Source: Chryseobacterium tructae
GTDB taxonomy: Bacteria; Bacteroidota; Bacteroidia; Flavobacteriales; Weeksellaceae
Direction: 5' to 3'
Length of the DNA: 64,000 bases
Assembly: GCF_030409875.1 (NCBI RefSeq)
Contig: NZ_JAUFQR010000001.1
Coordinates: 1,612,001 to 1,676,000, forward strand
Shown: piece by piece, positions 7,566 to 19,119 of the stretch
How the letters are laid out: every line of letters starts with the position of its first letter
Numbering within the stretch: the first letter of the stretch is position 1
Program-made: the position numbers and the translations under genes
The notes under the pieces: generated by a model
The model's input: only the letters and a program-made list of their open reading frames with translations
Databases searched by the model: none
What the model was told of the DNA's origin: nothing

Positions 7566-9560
7566 ATGAAACTTAAGTACAGCCTGCTGGCTCTGGCAGC
7601 TCCGCTTTTAATGAATGCACAACAACTAATGACGCCTGAAATTCTTTGGACTTTGAAAAAAGTGGGAGTACAGGCAGTTTCACCGGATCAAGCATCCCTT
7701 ATTTATAAAGTAGGACAAGTAGATCTGAAAACAGAAAAGACAAAAAACGAGAATTACTTCTTGAATGTTCTTAATCATGAGGCTTCTAAAATCGATTTTG
7801 GTAAGAAAGCATTGATCCAATGGGATAAAAATGGGATCTATGCTCAGGAAGGAGACAAGATTTATCTTTCAAAAGATGCTGGAAAAACCTGGTCAGAATT
7901 CTATACTATTGGTGACGTTGACAATATCGTTATTTCTCCGGATGGGAAAAGAATTGCTTTCAGTAAGCAGGTTTTGGTAGAAAAACTAATGGGGAAAGAC
8001 AAATACAGTGATACTCCTAAAACTACGGCTCAGGTATATACCGATCTTAACCACAGACACTGGGATTACTTCAATGAAGGAAAATACAACCACGTATTTG
8101 TAGTCAATACTTCAGATAAAGTAGAGGCTGCTAAAGATCTTTTAGAAGGGAAAACATGGGATTCTCCTCAAAGACCTTTCGGTGGTGCTGAAGATTTTGT
8201 TTGGAGTCCCGATTCTGCCCAGCTTTTATATGTTACCAAGCCTAAAAGTGGTAAAGAGTACTCAACCAGTACCAATACTGATATCTTTGCTTATGATTTA
8301 GCTACAGGAGCTACGAAGAACCTTACAGAATCAAACAAAGGATATGATATCAATCCGAAATTCAGCCCTGATGGCAAATCTTTAATTTGGCAAAGTATGG
8401 CCAGAGATGGTTATGAGGCTGATAAAAATGATGTAAAAATCTTAGACTGGAAATCAGGGAAAACAACAAACCTTACAGCAGGTTGGGATGACAGCGTTTC
8501 CGGAGATGTACTTTGGGGTGCAGATTCAAAAACAATCTATTTTACCGCTGCATACAGAGGAACAAAACAGCTTTTCTCTCTAGATTCAAAATCGGCAAAA
8601 GTACAGCAAATCACAAAAGGGGATTTTGATGTAAATGAAATTTTTACAGATAACAAAACTTCACTTATAGTAGGTAGAACTGATGTAAACCATGCTACAG
8701 AACTATTCTCTGTAAACCTTAAAAACGGAGAAATGAAGCAGGTTACTGAAGCGAATAAAGATGCTTATGCTAAGTTAGCACAAGGGAAATCTGAACTTAA
8801 AATGGTGAAAACTTCGGATGGCAAAGAAATGGGCGTATGGTTCCATTATCCACCGAATTTTGATCCTAACAAAAAATATCCGACATTGGTATACTGCCAG
8901 GGTGGGCCACAGTCTGCATTAACACAATATTTCAGTGTAAGATGGAACTTTGCTCTAATGACAGCAAACGATTATATCGTAGTCGCTCCAAACAGAAGAG
9001 GAATGCCAGGTTGGGGAACAAAATGGAATGAAGACATTTCAAGAGATTGGGGTGGCCAGCCAATGAGAGATTACCTAGCCGCTACAGATTATGCTAAAAC
9101 ATTACCTTATGTAGATGGGGACAGAGTAGCAGCAGTAGGAGCAAGTTATGGTGGATACAGTGTATTTATGTTAGCGGGAATCCATGAAAACAGATTCAAA
9201 ACATTCATTGCCCATGATGGACTATTCGATATGAAATCATGGTATCTGACCACTGAAGAACTTTGGTTTGCAAACTGGGATCTTGGTTCTCCATGGGAAA
9301 AACCACAGCCAAAAGCTTATACAGAGTTTAACCCAAGCAACTTTGTAGAAAAATGGAACAAACCGATTATGATCGTTCAGGGTGGAATTGATTTCCGTGT
9401 ACCCTACGAGCAAGGGCAAGAAGCTTTCCAGGCAGCAAAATTAAGAGGATTAAAATCTAAATTGGTTTATTTCCCGAACGAAAACCACTGGGTACTTCAT
9501 CCACAAAACGGATTGGTATGGCAAAGAGAATTCTTTGACTGGTTAAAAGAAACATTGTAA
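7566..9560 (+). CDS. S9-family prolyl oligopeptidase-type peptidase
   Basis: A 664-residue secreted serine peptidase. It starts with a signal peptide (MKLKYSLLALAAPLLMNAQ). An N-terminal beta-propeller has WD-like repeats (SPDGKRIAFS, WSPDSAQLLYV, FSPDGKSLIW). A C-terminal alpha/beta hydrolase begins at about residue 420. The triad is Ser527 in GASYGGYS, Asp609 in GGIDFRVP and His641 in ENHWV. It should cleave peptides, often after proline or alanine, in the periplasm. It has its own promoter box and terminator and so is probably monocistronic. Confidence 0.92.
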   Translation: MKLKYSLLALAAPLLMNAQQLMTPEILWTLKKVGVQAVSPDQASLIYKVGQVDLKTEKTKNENYFLNVLNHEASKIDFGKKALIQWDKNGIYAQEGDKIYLSKDAGKTWSEFYTIGDVDNIVISPDGKRIAFSKQVLVEKLMGKDKYSDTPKTTAQVYTDLNHRHWDYFNEGKYNHVFVVNTSDKVEAAKDLLEGKTWDSPQRPFGGAEDFVWSPDSAQLLYVTKPKSGKEYSTSTNTDIFAYDLATGATKNLTESNKGYDINPKFSPDGKSLIWQSMARDGYEADKNDVKILDWKSGKTTNLTAGWDDSVSGDVLWGADSKTIYFTAAYRGTKQLFSLDSKSAKVQQITKGDFDVNEIFTDNKTSLIVGRTDVNHATELFSVNLKNGEMKQVTEANKDAYAKLAQGKSELKMVKTSDGKEMGVWFHYPPNFDPNKKYPTLVYCQGGPQSALTQYFSVRWNFALMTANDYIVVAPNRRGMPGWGTKWNEDISRDWGGQPMRDYLAATDYAKTLPYVDGDRVAAVGASYGGYSVFMLAGIHENRFKTFIAHDGLFDMKSWYLTTEELWFANWDLGSPWEKPQPKAYTEFNPSNFVEKWNKPIMIVQGGIDFRVPYEQGQEAFQAAKLRGLKSKLVYFPNENHWVLHPQNGLVWQREFFDWLKETL

Positions 9561-9585
9561 TATATCAATAGAAATATATCAATAG

Positions 9586-9611
9586 AAGCGGGCTTTAGCC
9601 CGCTTTTTTTA
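9586..9611 (+). terminator. intrinsic terminator after the S9 peptidase gene
   Basis: An 8-bp GC-rich stem (AAGCGGGC/GCCCGCTT) with a 4-nt loop is followed by seven Ts. Its core GGGCTTTAGCCC recurs elsewhere in the window. Confidence 0.85.
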
Positions 9612-9697
9612 TAATAGGAAGCACAATTTTAGCCAAACCCTAGGAACCCTATTTTTAAAATCTGCGTAATCAGTATAATCGAGAACTAAAAAACATC

Positions 9698-9760
9698 AAT
9701 AGGAGCGGGCTTTAGCCGTTCTGCTTATAATCATAAATTCCAATGGCTTTAGCCAAAACC
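9698..9760. repeat. degenerate GGCTTTAGCC palindromes
   Basis: Two further copies of the GGCTTTAGCC palindrome, at 9708-9717 and 9744-9755 (TGGCTTTAGCCA), lie in the spacer after the terminator at 9586. Another sits in the terminator at 21198. They look like a dispersed REP-type repeat, partly decayed. No gene is visible between 9561 and 9824. Confidence 0.5.
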
Positions 9761-9813
9761 TAAAGAAGCAGGAATATCAATCTTTTTCATCAGAAGAAAA
9801 TAATCAAAATGTA

Positions 9814-9821
9814 TATATTTG
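9814..9821 (+). promoter_or_regulatory. TATATTTG -7 box three bases before the start codon
   Basis: A perfect TAnnTTTG ends at 9821 and the start codon is at 9825. If used, the transcript would begin at or inside the start codon, giving a leaderless or nearly leaderless mRNA. Confidence 0.5.
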
Positions 9822-9824
9822 ATC

Positions 9825-10319
9825 ATGCAAAATCGTATTTCTTCATTCCAACCGCTCATCGATGACCAATCTGAAATTTTAATTCTGGGTTCTATTCCAG
9901 GAGTGAAATCTTTGGAAATGCAGGAATATTATGCCCATCCACAAAATAAATTCTGGAAGATCATCATGGAATTGCTGAATGAAGAATTTACCGAAGATTA
10001 TGCTAAAAGAATTGAAAGCCTAAAGAAACATCATATTGCTCTTTGGGATGTTATTGATTCTTGTGAAAGGAAAGGAAGTCTGGATTCTGAAATTAAAAAT
10101 GAGAAAGCTAATCAGATTGAAAAGCTGGTTGAGGAACATCCAAATATAAAAGCGATCTTTTGCAATGGCGGAAAGTCTTATAAGAATTTACAGAAGCTTC
10201 TAGGCAAAAACTATAGACTCCCAATTTTACTAATGCCTTCCACAAGCCCACTGCATACCATCTCCTTTGAAAGAAAATTCGAAGAATGGAAGAAGGTGTT
10301 GGAGTTTTTGAAGGTTTGA
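9825..10319 (+). CDS. hypoxanthine-DNA (deoxyinosine) glycosylase, uracil-DNA glycosylase superfamily
   Basis: A 164-residue base-excision repair enzyme that removes deaminated bases such as hypoxanthine from DNA. The family signature is clear: LILGSIPGVKSLEMQEYYAHPQNKFW at residues about 20-45, LWDVIDSCERKGSLD in the middle, FCNGGKSY, and the C-terminal LMPSTSP motif. These match the DNA-deoxyinosine glycosylase branch and not classical Ung. ATG 9825 is used; a TTG two codons upstream is also open. An 8-bp tandem repeat begins directly after the stop codon. Confidence 0.88.
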   Translation: MQNRISSFQPLIDDQSEILILGSIPGVKSLEMQEYYAHPQNKFWKIIMELLNEEFTEDYAKRIESLKKHHIALWDVIDSCERKGSLDSEIKNEKANQIEKLVEEHPNIKAIFCNGGKSYKNLQKLLGKNYRLPILLMPSTSPLHTISFERKFEEWKKVLEFLKV

Positions 10320-10363
10320 GAGTATTAGAGTATTAGAGTATTAGAGTATTAGAGTATTAGAGT
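10320..10363. repeat. tandem repeat, five copies of GAGTATTA
   Basis: Five perfect 8-bp units (10320-10359) plus a partial GAGT follow the glycosylase stop codon directly. Perfect short arrays of this kind often vary in copy number between strains. Confidence 0.9.
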
Positions 10364-10407
10364 GGGGTGGGATTGTAAGTTTTAATATCAATGAATTATA
10401 AAAGTAT

Positions 10408-10474
10408 AGATTCCTACGGAATGACAAATAGAGCGTTTAGACTATCCGCACACTTTGTCATTCCGTAGGAATCT
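10408..10474. repeat. 21-bp perfect inverted repeat between convergent genes
   Basis: The arms at 10408-10428 and 10454-10474 are perfect reverse complements with a 25-nt spacer. The element sits between two convergent genes and could act as a bidirectional terminator or be a dispersed palindromic repeat (core TTCCTACGGAATGACAAA). Confidence 0.85.
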
Positions 10475-10503
10475 CAATATTGTATTTTAATAAGAATAGA
10501 AAG

Positions 10504-11525
10504 TTAGTCGCCTAAATAAGCTCTCAATCCTTTCAGTAATTCTAGTTGATTTCTCGTTCTGTCCAGATTATGTTCAGGATATTGAATAGAATAATAGGTA
10601 CTTCCATTCAGATAATCGGTTAAAAAACGAACCTCTTGAATATAAATAGCGACTTGTGCTGCATAATCAAGGTGATCAGATTCTTCCGGGGTCAGTTTTT
10701 CCTTTAGATAGAAAAGAAATCCTTCTTTTACAACCTTATACATTTCAGGATTGAAATTGTTTTCCGCACTTCCGTCATCTTCATGGGTAGTATTGGTATA
10801 GGACTGAATCATCGTTCCAAAGTCATACAAAATCGTAGAGATCATCATCGTATCCAGATCAATTACCGCTAACGGATGGTGATTTTTATCAAAGAGTATA
10901 TTACTGATTTTTACATCAGCATGGATGAGTCTTTTGGGAATCTGATTGGTTTTCTCCATTTCTATCCATTGATCAGGTAAGGAAATAAGCTGGTTGGTGA
11001 TTTCTATTTCAGCCTTTGCATTTTCCTTTAAATGAGGAACTGCATTTTTCAGTGCCTTTTTATAATCTGCAATTCTTTTTTCAAAATTGAGGAAATTAGG
11101 AAGAGTATCTTCAATAGCGGGTAGCTTTTCAGTATTGACGATGCTAAGGAAATAACTGAAGGTTTTAGCTGCCTCAAAAGCCGTCTGTAAAGAGGGGGCG
11201 GTAAGAAAGGTAACGCTGTTTTCTACAAAGCTTAACATACGCCAAGGCTCACCATTTTCATCTTTTACCAGAAGTTTATTGGCAAGAGAGGGGATAGGCT
11301 CTATGATTTGAAAATGATAATTATTTGATATCAGAAGTTCATTAACCATTAAATGATTGTTGACAATAACCTCCGGCTGTCTGAAGACATGATGATTGAT
11401 CTTTTGAAGAATAAACTTTTTCTGCTGATCTAAATCTTCTAAAAGGTAAGTTGTATTAATCAGCCCATCAGTGATAGGAGACAGACTGTAATGATCTGTG
11501 TTGATAAACTGGGCGACAATATCAT

Positions 11526-11535
<10 letters not shown>
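10504..11535 (-). CDS. phosphotransferase-family sugar kinase, probable N-acetylhexosamine 1-kinase
   Basis: A 343-residue APH-fold kinase. The Brenner motif HADVKISN is at residues 205-212 and the metal-binding IDLD at 225-228. It is the last gene of a three-gene operon; its start overlaps the stop of the nucleotidyltransferase, and a GH109 alpha-N-acetylgalactosaminidase comes first. APH-fold sugar kinases such as bifidobacterial NahK phosphorylate GlcNAc or GalNAc at C1. From the operon I infer that this enzyme makes GalNAc-1-phosphate. The kinase family is certain, the substrate is inference. Confidence 0.8.
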
Positions 11536-13817
<2,282 letters not shown>

Positions 13818-14098
13818 TTATTTTTTTTCTAAATATATTAAAACTTTTACAAACAGCGATGGAGTGGGAGCTTGAGAGTTGTAGGGTTTGAGGGTTTGAG
13901 GGTTTTAGAGTCGGGGTTCGGATTTAAGAGTGTTACTCTTTTGATATGTGGAGATGAATACCGTAGAGCATTACCTATAATTTCTATAATGACCATTATT
14001 TCAATGGATGATTATTCCTCTCCTCCGGAGGGGTGGTAAAAATTCAAAGAATTTTTGCCGGGGTGGTTAATAAAAGATAAAATATAGCTGAAAAAGAA
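13818..14098. repeat. repeat-rich spacer: GGGTTTGA tandem units and a dispersed palindrome
   Basis: A short tandem array (GGGTTTGA at 13884-13899 plus a degenerate unit) is followed at 14016-14068 by a palindromic element. In that element, two GGGGTGGT motifs flank an AAAATTC/GAATTTT hairpin and a CTCCTCCGGAGG palindrome lies beside it. The layout is that of a dispersed flavobacterial intergenic repeat. No gene is visible. Confidence 0.6.
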
Positions 14099-15172
14099 TC
14101 ACTGCCCATAATAAGCCTTGATTACTCTTTCTCTCATTTTGTTTAAGTATTGGATGTTTTTTGTGTTGGATAAAATAATTAAAGAAAGCCCTTTATCAAC
14201 CAGATGTACCCAATTGGCGCTATGGCCATATCCTTCTCCCTGTCGTTCTGCAAATAGTGTATTCACATGACCAAATTTTTTAGAATATACCCAAAACCCT
14301 AGTGCTGTATCTTCAAGGTTTTTATCCGCCGTAAGCATTGTCTCTAATGTAGCCTTCTTAAATAGCTTATGGTTAAATATAGCCTGATCAAAAATAAGAA
14401 GATCTTTAGGAGTAGAATACATAGCTCCTGCAGAATAAAAATTATCAATATAGGTATTGGTAGGCATATGGAGAGTAAATGGATCTGATGAATCGGCTGC
14501 ATATCCTTCATCTATATTCTTGATGATATCATTGTGATGAAGAAACCCGGTGTTTTGCATATTAAGAGGAATTAATATTTGTTCTTTGAGAACTTCTTCA
14601 AAAGGTTTGTTGTATATTTTCTCAATAATCTTACCTAGCAGTATAAAATCTCCATTGTTATAGCTGAATTTTGTTCCGGGTTTATTGACTAATTTTTCAG
14701 AAAGAAAAGTCGTAATAAAATCATCAAGATTCCAGATCGTATTGTCATAAGCCTGATGAATAAGTTCTGGTGAGCTGATATCCTTATTTTCCCGGCCACT
14801 GCTATAGGTGAGAAGATTTCGTATTGTTGCTTTTGTTCCCGCTTCTCCCTTGTATTCGGGATAATAGGTAGAGATGGTAGCCTCCAAATTGATTTTTCCC
14901 TTTTCATAAAGCTGCATAATCAATACTGCCGTAAAGGTTTTGGTAAGCGAAAAGATATGAAACCTCGTTTCATCAGAAAAGCTGATGTTATAATGTCTAT
15001 TGGACAAACCATTATAAGTAAGTAATTCGGTCTTTCCATTCAAAGCCAGTAAAACAGAACCATTGAAATTATCCTTCTTTACGCAGGAATCAATCACTTG
15101 CTCAACTTTCTGCATTTGTGGATAGGCTAAATGAATGATGAGCAATAACAATCCTGAAAGTAGTTTTTTCAT
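14099..15172 (-). CDS. secreted serine hydrolase, beta-lactamase/DD-peptidase family
   Basis: A 357-residue class C beta-lactamase-like protein. It has a signal peptide (MKKLLSGLLLLIIHLAYPQ), the catalytic SxxK as SLTK at residues 75-78, and the YxN motif as YNN at 171-173. The C-terminal third has GYGHSANW, standing where the KTG-type third motif would be expected. Such proteins include esterases, D-amino-peptidases and penicillin-binding proteins, so the substrate cannot be told and antibiotic resistance should not be assumed. It lies 73 bases after the M61 peptidase gene on the same strand and may be cotranscribed. Confidence 0.87.
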   Translation of the reverse strand: MKKLLSGLLLLIIHLAYPQMQKVEQVIDSCVKKDNFNGSVLLALNGKTELLTYNGLSNRHYNISFSDETRFHIFSLTKTFTAVLIMQLYEKGKINLEATISTYYPEYKGEAGTKATIRNLLTYSSGRENKDISSPELIHQAYDNTIWNLDDFITTFLSEKLVNKPGTKFSYNNGDFILLGKIIEKIYNKPFEEVLKEQILIPLNMQNTGFLHHNDIIKNIDEGYAADSSDPFTLHMPTNTYIDNFYSAGAMYSTPKDLLIFDQAIFNHKLFKKATLETMLTADKNLEDTALGFWVYSKKFGHVNTLFAERQGEGYGHSANWVHLVDKGLSLIILSNTKNIQYLNKMRERVIKAYYGQ

Positions 15173-15245
15173 AACAATGGTTTTATAATAGGGTCAATAG
15201 ATGAAGGTACCTATAATACTGGATTCCTCTCTTACAATCTCAAGC

Positions 15246-16781
15246 TTATTGATTTATCCATGCCTTTCTTAAAGCAAGTTGTTTTGAATCGGGATTAGGT
15301 ATCAGACTTACTTTTCCCGTGTTTTCATCATAAACAAAACCTACTTTTGTAAGATATTCTTTCAAAGGAATAGGCTGGGTGCCTTCTATAAAATCCTTAA
15401 AAAATGTACGGATTTCCGGATAGGTCATTTTGGTAATTTCATCAAACAGATCATCATCATTGAAGTATTTACCCTCGCCATATTTTTTCATCAATTCTAG
15501 CATCAGATCCTGAGTTCCCATTTTTCCTCCTGAAAGTTCTCGTAATCTGATATCCAGACATAACCCGAGTAATGCTCCTTTTTGATAAAAATTCATATAC
15601 TGATCCTGTCTGGTCATTGCATTTTTACTGATTTCCGTGAAAGATAATTTATCATCGAATTCCTTCATCCCTTTTATCTTTTCCTCCAACGTTTTTTCAA
15701 AATCCTCCAAACTGATCATTTTTTGTTTTATTGGCATATGAATAGTTGCATATTCCGTCATACCCTCATATAACCACAGGTGTTTAGACATCACAGGATT
15801 CAGAAAGTCATAATGCTGAATTTCTCCTGAGTGAATGTTGAGAGGAGTCACGATATGAAAAAACTCATGGGAGGCCACTCTGTTTAAAGCATCAGGAAGA
15901 AAGTTCATGCTTCCGGAACGATAGAGGCAGACTGTAGAATGAGAATGCTCCAGCCCGTCTCCCAAATATCCACTTTCATTTGAAGATTCATAATAGATCA
16001 GGAAGGCATATTTATTGACAGGTAAAGTTCCTCCCAGGTACGCCTGTTGATTCTTCAAAATATTCTCTATTTCACGAGCTATTGTTTTCGAATAATGCCG
16101 CTCTTTACTGTTATAGAAAGATACAAGTACTTCAGTATGTCCTATTTTCAACCATGTTGTATCAGGAACGCAATATAAAACAGGAGAGTCTACCAATTGT
16201 CGGTAATCTTTAGCCCAAACCCTATCGGTGTTTTTATTTTTCTGTTGATAATTCAGAGCAGAAGAAGCATAAAAATCTTTATTTTTTGTAATGTTAATCT
16301 GATAAGGAATGTCCTTCATTTCTTCAAAATATCCTACCAGAGAATTATAATTGATCACAAAGACACTGTCCTTTTTAAACATGGTGCCTGGAGACTTGGC
16401 TTCTTGGGTATCCTTTTCCAAAGAATCCCATCCATCAGCAACCTGATAGGATATTTTTTTTACACGCTTTAAGTCGTGTACCATCCAGCTATTTTTATCC
16501 AGTCGTTCGGTATGTATTTTTTTTCCGTTTTTATCGGTCGCTGTAAAATTAGAAACGTATTGCCCAAAGTTCATGGCCTGATAAAATCCGGGAACCAGCT
16601 TGGGAATAATAAACTTTCCCTGGTTAAGATTATTTTTAGGCGGAGCAAAAGAAACCGAGACTTCATCATTGGATACATGAAGAAGGTCTATATGGTATTC
16701 GTAATTTCTCTTTGATTTTTGGGCAATAATTACATTAGGAAGTAGAACCAGTACAAAAAGTAACTTTATCAGGTTATTCAT
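15246..16781 (-). CDS. M61-family (glycyl aminopeptidase-like) metallopeptidase
   Basis: A 511-residue secreted zinc peptidase. A signal peptide (MNNLIKLLFVLVLLPNVIIAQ) is followed by an N-terminal beta domain. The zinc site is HEFFH at residues 305-309 and is followed by VTPLNIHSGEI; the third zinc ligand is probably the Glu in WLYEGMTEY. This matches M61 peptidases. The usual C-terminal PDZ domain is short or missing: the protein ends about 80 residues after the catalytic helical region. It is probably a periplasmic or surface aminopeptidase. Confidence 0.87.
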   Translation of the reverse strand: MNNLIKLLFVLVLLPNVIIAQKSKRNYEYHIDLLHVSNDEVSVSFAPPKNNLNQGKFIIPKLVPGFYQAMNFGQYVSNFTATDKNGKKIHTERLDKNSWMVHDLKRVKKISYQVADGWDSLEKDTQEAKSPGTMFKKDSVFVINYNSLVGYFEEMKDIPYQINITKNKDFYASSALNYQQKNKNTDRVWAKDYRQLVDSPVLYCVPDTTWLKIGHTEVLVSFYNSKERHYSKTIAREIENILKNQQAYLGGTLPVNKYAFLIYYESSNESGYLGDGLEHSHSTVCLYRSGSMNFLPDALNRVASHEFFHIVTPLNIHSGEIQHYDFLNPVMSKHLWLYEGMTEYATIHMPIKQKMISLEDFEKTLEEKIKGMKEFDDKLSFTEISKNAMTRQDQYMNFYQKGALLGLCLDIRLRELSGGKMGTQDLMLELMKKYGEGKYFNDDDLFDEITKMTYPEIRTFFKDFIEGTQPIPLKEYLTKVGFVYDENTGKVSLIPNPDSKQLALRKAWINQ

Positions 16782-16828
16782 CTGTCTTTTAGTTTTTATG
16801 AAAGTACAAAAATTGGCAAGGTTAAATC

Positions 16829-17521
16829 TTATTTTTCCATATAATATACCTCTTCATAAGGTTGGATCAATACCCAGCCGTGTCCTGAAAATTTCATCTG
16901 GAATTCTTCACCGCTCCCTCTTCCGATAAGACTTTTGAAAGATACATTAGTTTTCAGTTCAGGGCTGAGGTTTCCAGACCAGGCAACAGTAGCATTAGGA
17001 TCGGTAAAAACAGGTGTGTCAGGAGTTACCAATAAGGTTAAAGGATCACCATGAGTAGTAATGGCAATATGGCCGGTTCCGGAAAGCTTTACCTGAAAAA
17101 GACCACCGGACATCATGCCTGCAATACTTTTCAGCATTGTAATATCACTATTTACACTTTGTTCGTGAGCTAAAACGTCATTTCCATTCACACAAACCGA
17201 TTCATTATTCAAATAAAGGATGCGAACCTTTTTACCAGAGTCTGCAACATACAGTTTCCCTGTACCCTCAGCTTTCATCAGCTTGCTTCCTTCTCCACTG
17301 ATGGCTTTTTTCAGTAAGTTTCCAATTCCACCTGCCAGCATGCCCTGTCTTTCAAAGTTGATATTTCCTACGTAGCTTACCATACTTCCTTTTTTAGTCC
17401 AAACGGCTTGATTATTAAGGTTGATTTCTAAAAGGTGTTTGGTTTCCAATTCAAAATAATCCCTTTGTTGTGGATTCTCCTTAGTCTCATTGATAAATGC
17501 TTCAATTGAATATTTGCTCAT
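16829..17521 (-). CDS. AIM24 family protein
   Basis: A 230-residue soluble beta-rich protein of the AIM24/TIGR00266 type, recognised from Gly-rich strands such as GMLAGGIGNLLKKAISGEG, KLSGTGHIAITTHGDP and MKFSGHGWVLIQPYEE. It has no signal peptide or membrane segment. The bacterial function is unknown. It lies just upstream of the M61 gene on the same strand, 48 bases away, so cotranscription is possible. Confidence 0.82.
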   Translation of the reverse strand: MSKYSIEAFINETKENPQQRDYFELETKHLLEINLNNQAVWTKKGSMVSYVGNINFERQGMLAGGIGNLLKKAISGEGSKLMKAEGTGKLYVADSGKKVRILYLNNESVCVNGNDVLAHEQSVNSDITMLKSIAGMMSGGLFQVKLSGTGHIAITTHGDPLTLLVTPDTPVFTDPNATVAWSGNLSPELKTNVSFKSLIGRGSGEEFQMKFSGHGWVLIQPYEEVYYMEK

Positions 17522-17557
17522 AATTATAATTTTTTAACTGGTTGTTTTTATAGAGTG

Positions 17558-17671
17558 TTATTGCTTTAGTTTGTCGAAGTTATACTCCCTTTTGTTACTT
17601 TTAGGGTTCAGATCCATAAATTTTAAGTCTCGATCAGACAGGTTTTCCATCATGTTCTTCGCAGTTTTCAT
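17558..17671 (-). CDS. possible 37-residue small protein
   Basis: A minus-strand ORF with ATG at 17671 (or 17677, two codons earlier) and stop at 17558 encodes a charged peptide beginning MKTAKNMMENLSDRDLKFMD. It precedes the AIM24 gene on the same strand. It has no signal sequence, no hydrophobic helix and no recognised motif. The fully open frame and Lys/Asp-rich composition make it plausible, but the evidence is weak. Confidence 0.3.
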   Translation of the reverse strand: MKTAKNMMENLSDRDLKFMDLNPKSNKREYNFDKLKQ

Positions 17672-17910
17672 TATCATTTACATAATTATTTTCAATTTTT
17701 AAACGAATGCCAAACGATATAAACCCGTATTCTTCAATCCGTCCGATCCAGCTGAATGATTCAGTTGTGTATTTATTATGATTCGGACTATCAATGAATT
17801 ATATCTTGCTTGTAGATTCTATACTCAATCTCAATTTTCCAAAAATACTCTTTTTAACCTTTCAAATTTCCCATAAAATCACGGTTTTATATTTGATTGA
17901 AAAATAATAC

Positions 17911-17942
17911 TTGACAAAGGGGTGTTCAATGTCGTATATTTG
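17911..17942 (+). promoter_or_regulatory. Bacteroidota-type promoter for queA
   Basis: TTGACA at 17911-17916 and TATATTTG at 17935-17942 form a -33/-7 pair with 21 bases between the TTG and the -7 box. The start codon is 55 bases downstream of the -7 box. Confidence 0.7.
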
Positions 17943-17997
17943 CACTCCGAAAATTACACCTTGTAATTTCAATAATTTTTAAACCGTAATTTAAAAA

Positions 17998-19047
17998 ATG
18001 AAAACATCAGATTTTAATTTTGATCTTCCTGCGGAATTATTGGCAGAACACCCATCAGAGCACAGAGATGAAGCTAGATTAATGGTACTTGATAGAAAAA
18101 CAGAAACTATCCAGCACAAATTATTCAAAGATGTAGTAGATTATTTTGACGAGGACGATTTGTTTATCTTCAACAATACTAAAGTTTTCCCTGCACGTCT
18201 TTATGGAAACAAAGAGAAAACAGGTGCTAAAATTGAAGTTTTCCTTTTAAGAGAGCTTGATAAGGAAACAAGAGTTTGGGATGTTTTGGTAGATCCGGCA
18301 AGAAAAATCAGAATTGGTAACAAATTATTCTTCACTGAAGATGAGTCTTTGGTAGCTGAAGTTATCGATAACACGACTTCAAGAGGGAGAACATTAAGAT
18401 TCTTATTCGACGGTTCTTATGAAGAATTCAGATCGAAATTGAAGGAATTAGGAGAAACTCCACTTCCAAAATATATCAAAAGAGCAGTAGAGCCGGAAGA
18501 TGCAGAAAGATACCAAACAATCTACGCTAAAGTAGAAGGAGCGGTAGCAGCACCTACAGCAGGTCTTCACTTCTCTAAACACTTGATGAAGAGATTAGAG
18601 ATCAAAGGAATCAATTTTGCTGAAGTTACCCTTCACGTAGGATTAGGAACTTTCAACCCAATTGAGGTAGAAGATCTTTCTAAGCACAAAATGGAATCTG
18701 AAGAGATCATCATTGATGAGAAAAATGCTTTGATCATTAATAAAGCAGTAGAATCTCACAGAAGAGTTTGTGCAGTAGGAACAACTACCATGAGAGCATT
18801 GGAAACTTCTGTTTCTTCAAACAAAAAAATCTCTGCTTTCAACGGTTGGACAAACAAATTCATCTATCCACCTCACGATTTCGGAGTTGCTAACTCAATG
18901 ATCACAAACTTCCACACACCGAAGTCTACATTGATCATGATGATTGCTGCATTTGCAGGAAGAGATTTTATTATGCATGCTTATGAAGAAGCCGTAAAAG
19001 AAAAGTATAAATTCTATTCTTACGGTGACGCAATGTTAATTCTATAA
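17998..19047 (+). CDS. queA: S-adenosylmethionine:tRNA ribosyltransferase-isomerase
   Basis: A 349-residue cytosolic enzyme that transfers and isomerises the ribosyl part of SAM onto preQ1-modified tRNA, making epoxyqueuosine. Family blocks are complete: [20 protein letters not shown] at the start, [38 protein letters not shown] in the variant form [12 protein letters not shown], and the C-terminal [18 protein letters not shown]. It is followed by rlmN, another tRNA/rRNA modification gene, after 72 bases that contain a 10-bp inverted repeat (19066-19075 with 19092-19101). Confidence 0.96.
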   Translation: MKTSDFNFDLPAELLAEHPSEHRDEARLMVLDRKTETIQHKLFKDVVDYFDEDDLFIFNNTKVFPARLYGNKEKTGAKIEVFLLRELDKETRVWDVLVDPARKIRIGNKLFFTEDESLVAEVIDNTTSRGRTLRFLFDGSYEEFRSKLKELGETPLPKYIKRAVEPEDAERYQTIYAKVEGAVAAPTAGLHFSKHLMKRLEIKGINFAEVTLHVGLGTFNPIEVEDLSKHKMESEEIIIDEKNALIINKAVESHRRVCAVGTTTMRALETSVSSNKKISAFNGWTNKFIYPPHDFGVANSMITNFHTPKSTLIMMIAAFAGRDFIMHAYEEAVKEKYKFYSYGDAMLIL

Positions 19048-19119
19048 AAAAAGATATTAGGGAATAGGTTGCAGGTAATTGTTATCTGCAACCTGCAACC
19101 TAAAATCTACAACTTTACA

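Larger units (their letters stand above)
17522..17997. other. intergenic region before queA
   Basis: It contains the possible small ORF at 17558-17671 and the queA promoter at 17911-17942. The stretch between, 17680-17900, is AT-rich and shows no supported gene or strong hairpin. Confidence 0.5.

Noticed and set aside
10320..10363. CRISPR array
   Set aside because: Units are 8 bp with no spacers and no cas genes nearby.
14099..15172. Antibiotic-resistance beta-lactamase
   Set aside because: SxxK and YxN are shared with many esterases and peptidases; nothing specific to beta-lactam hydrolysis is visible.
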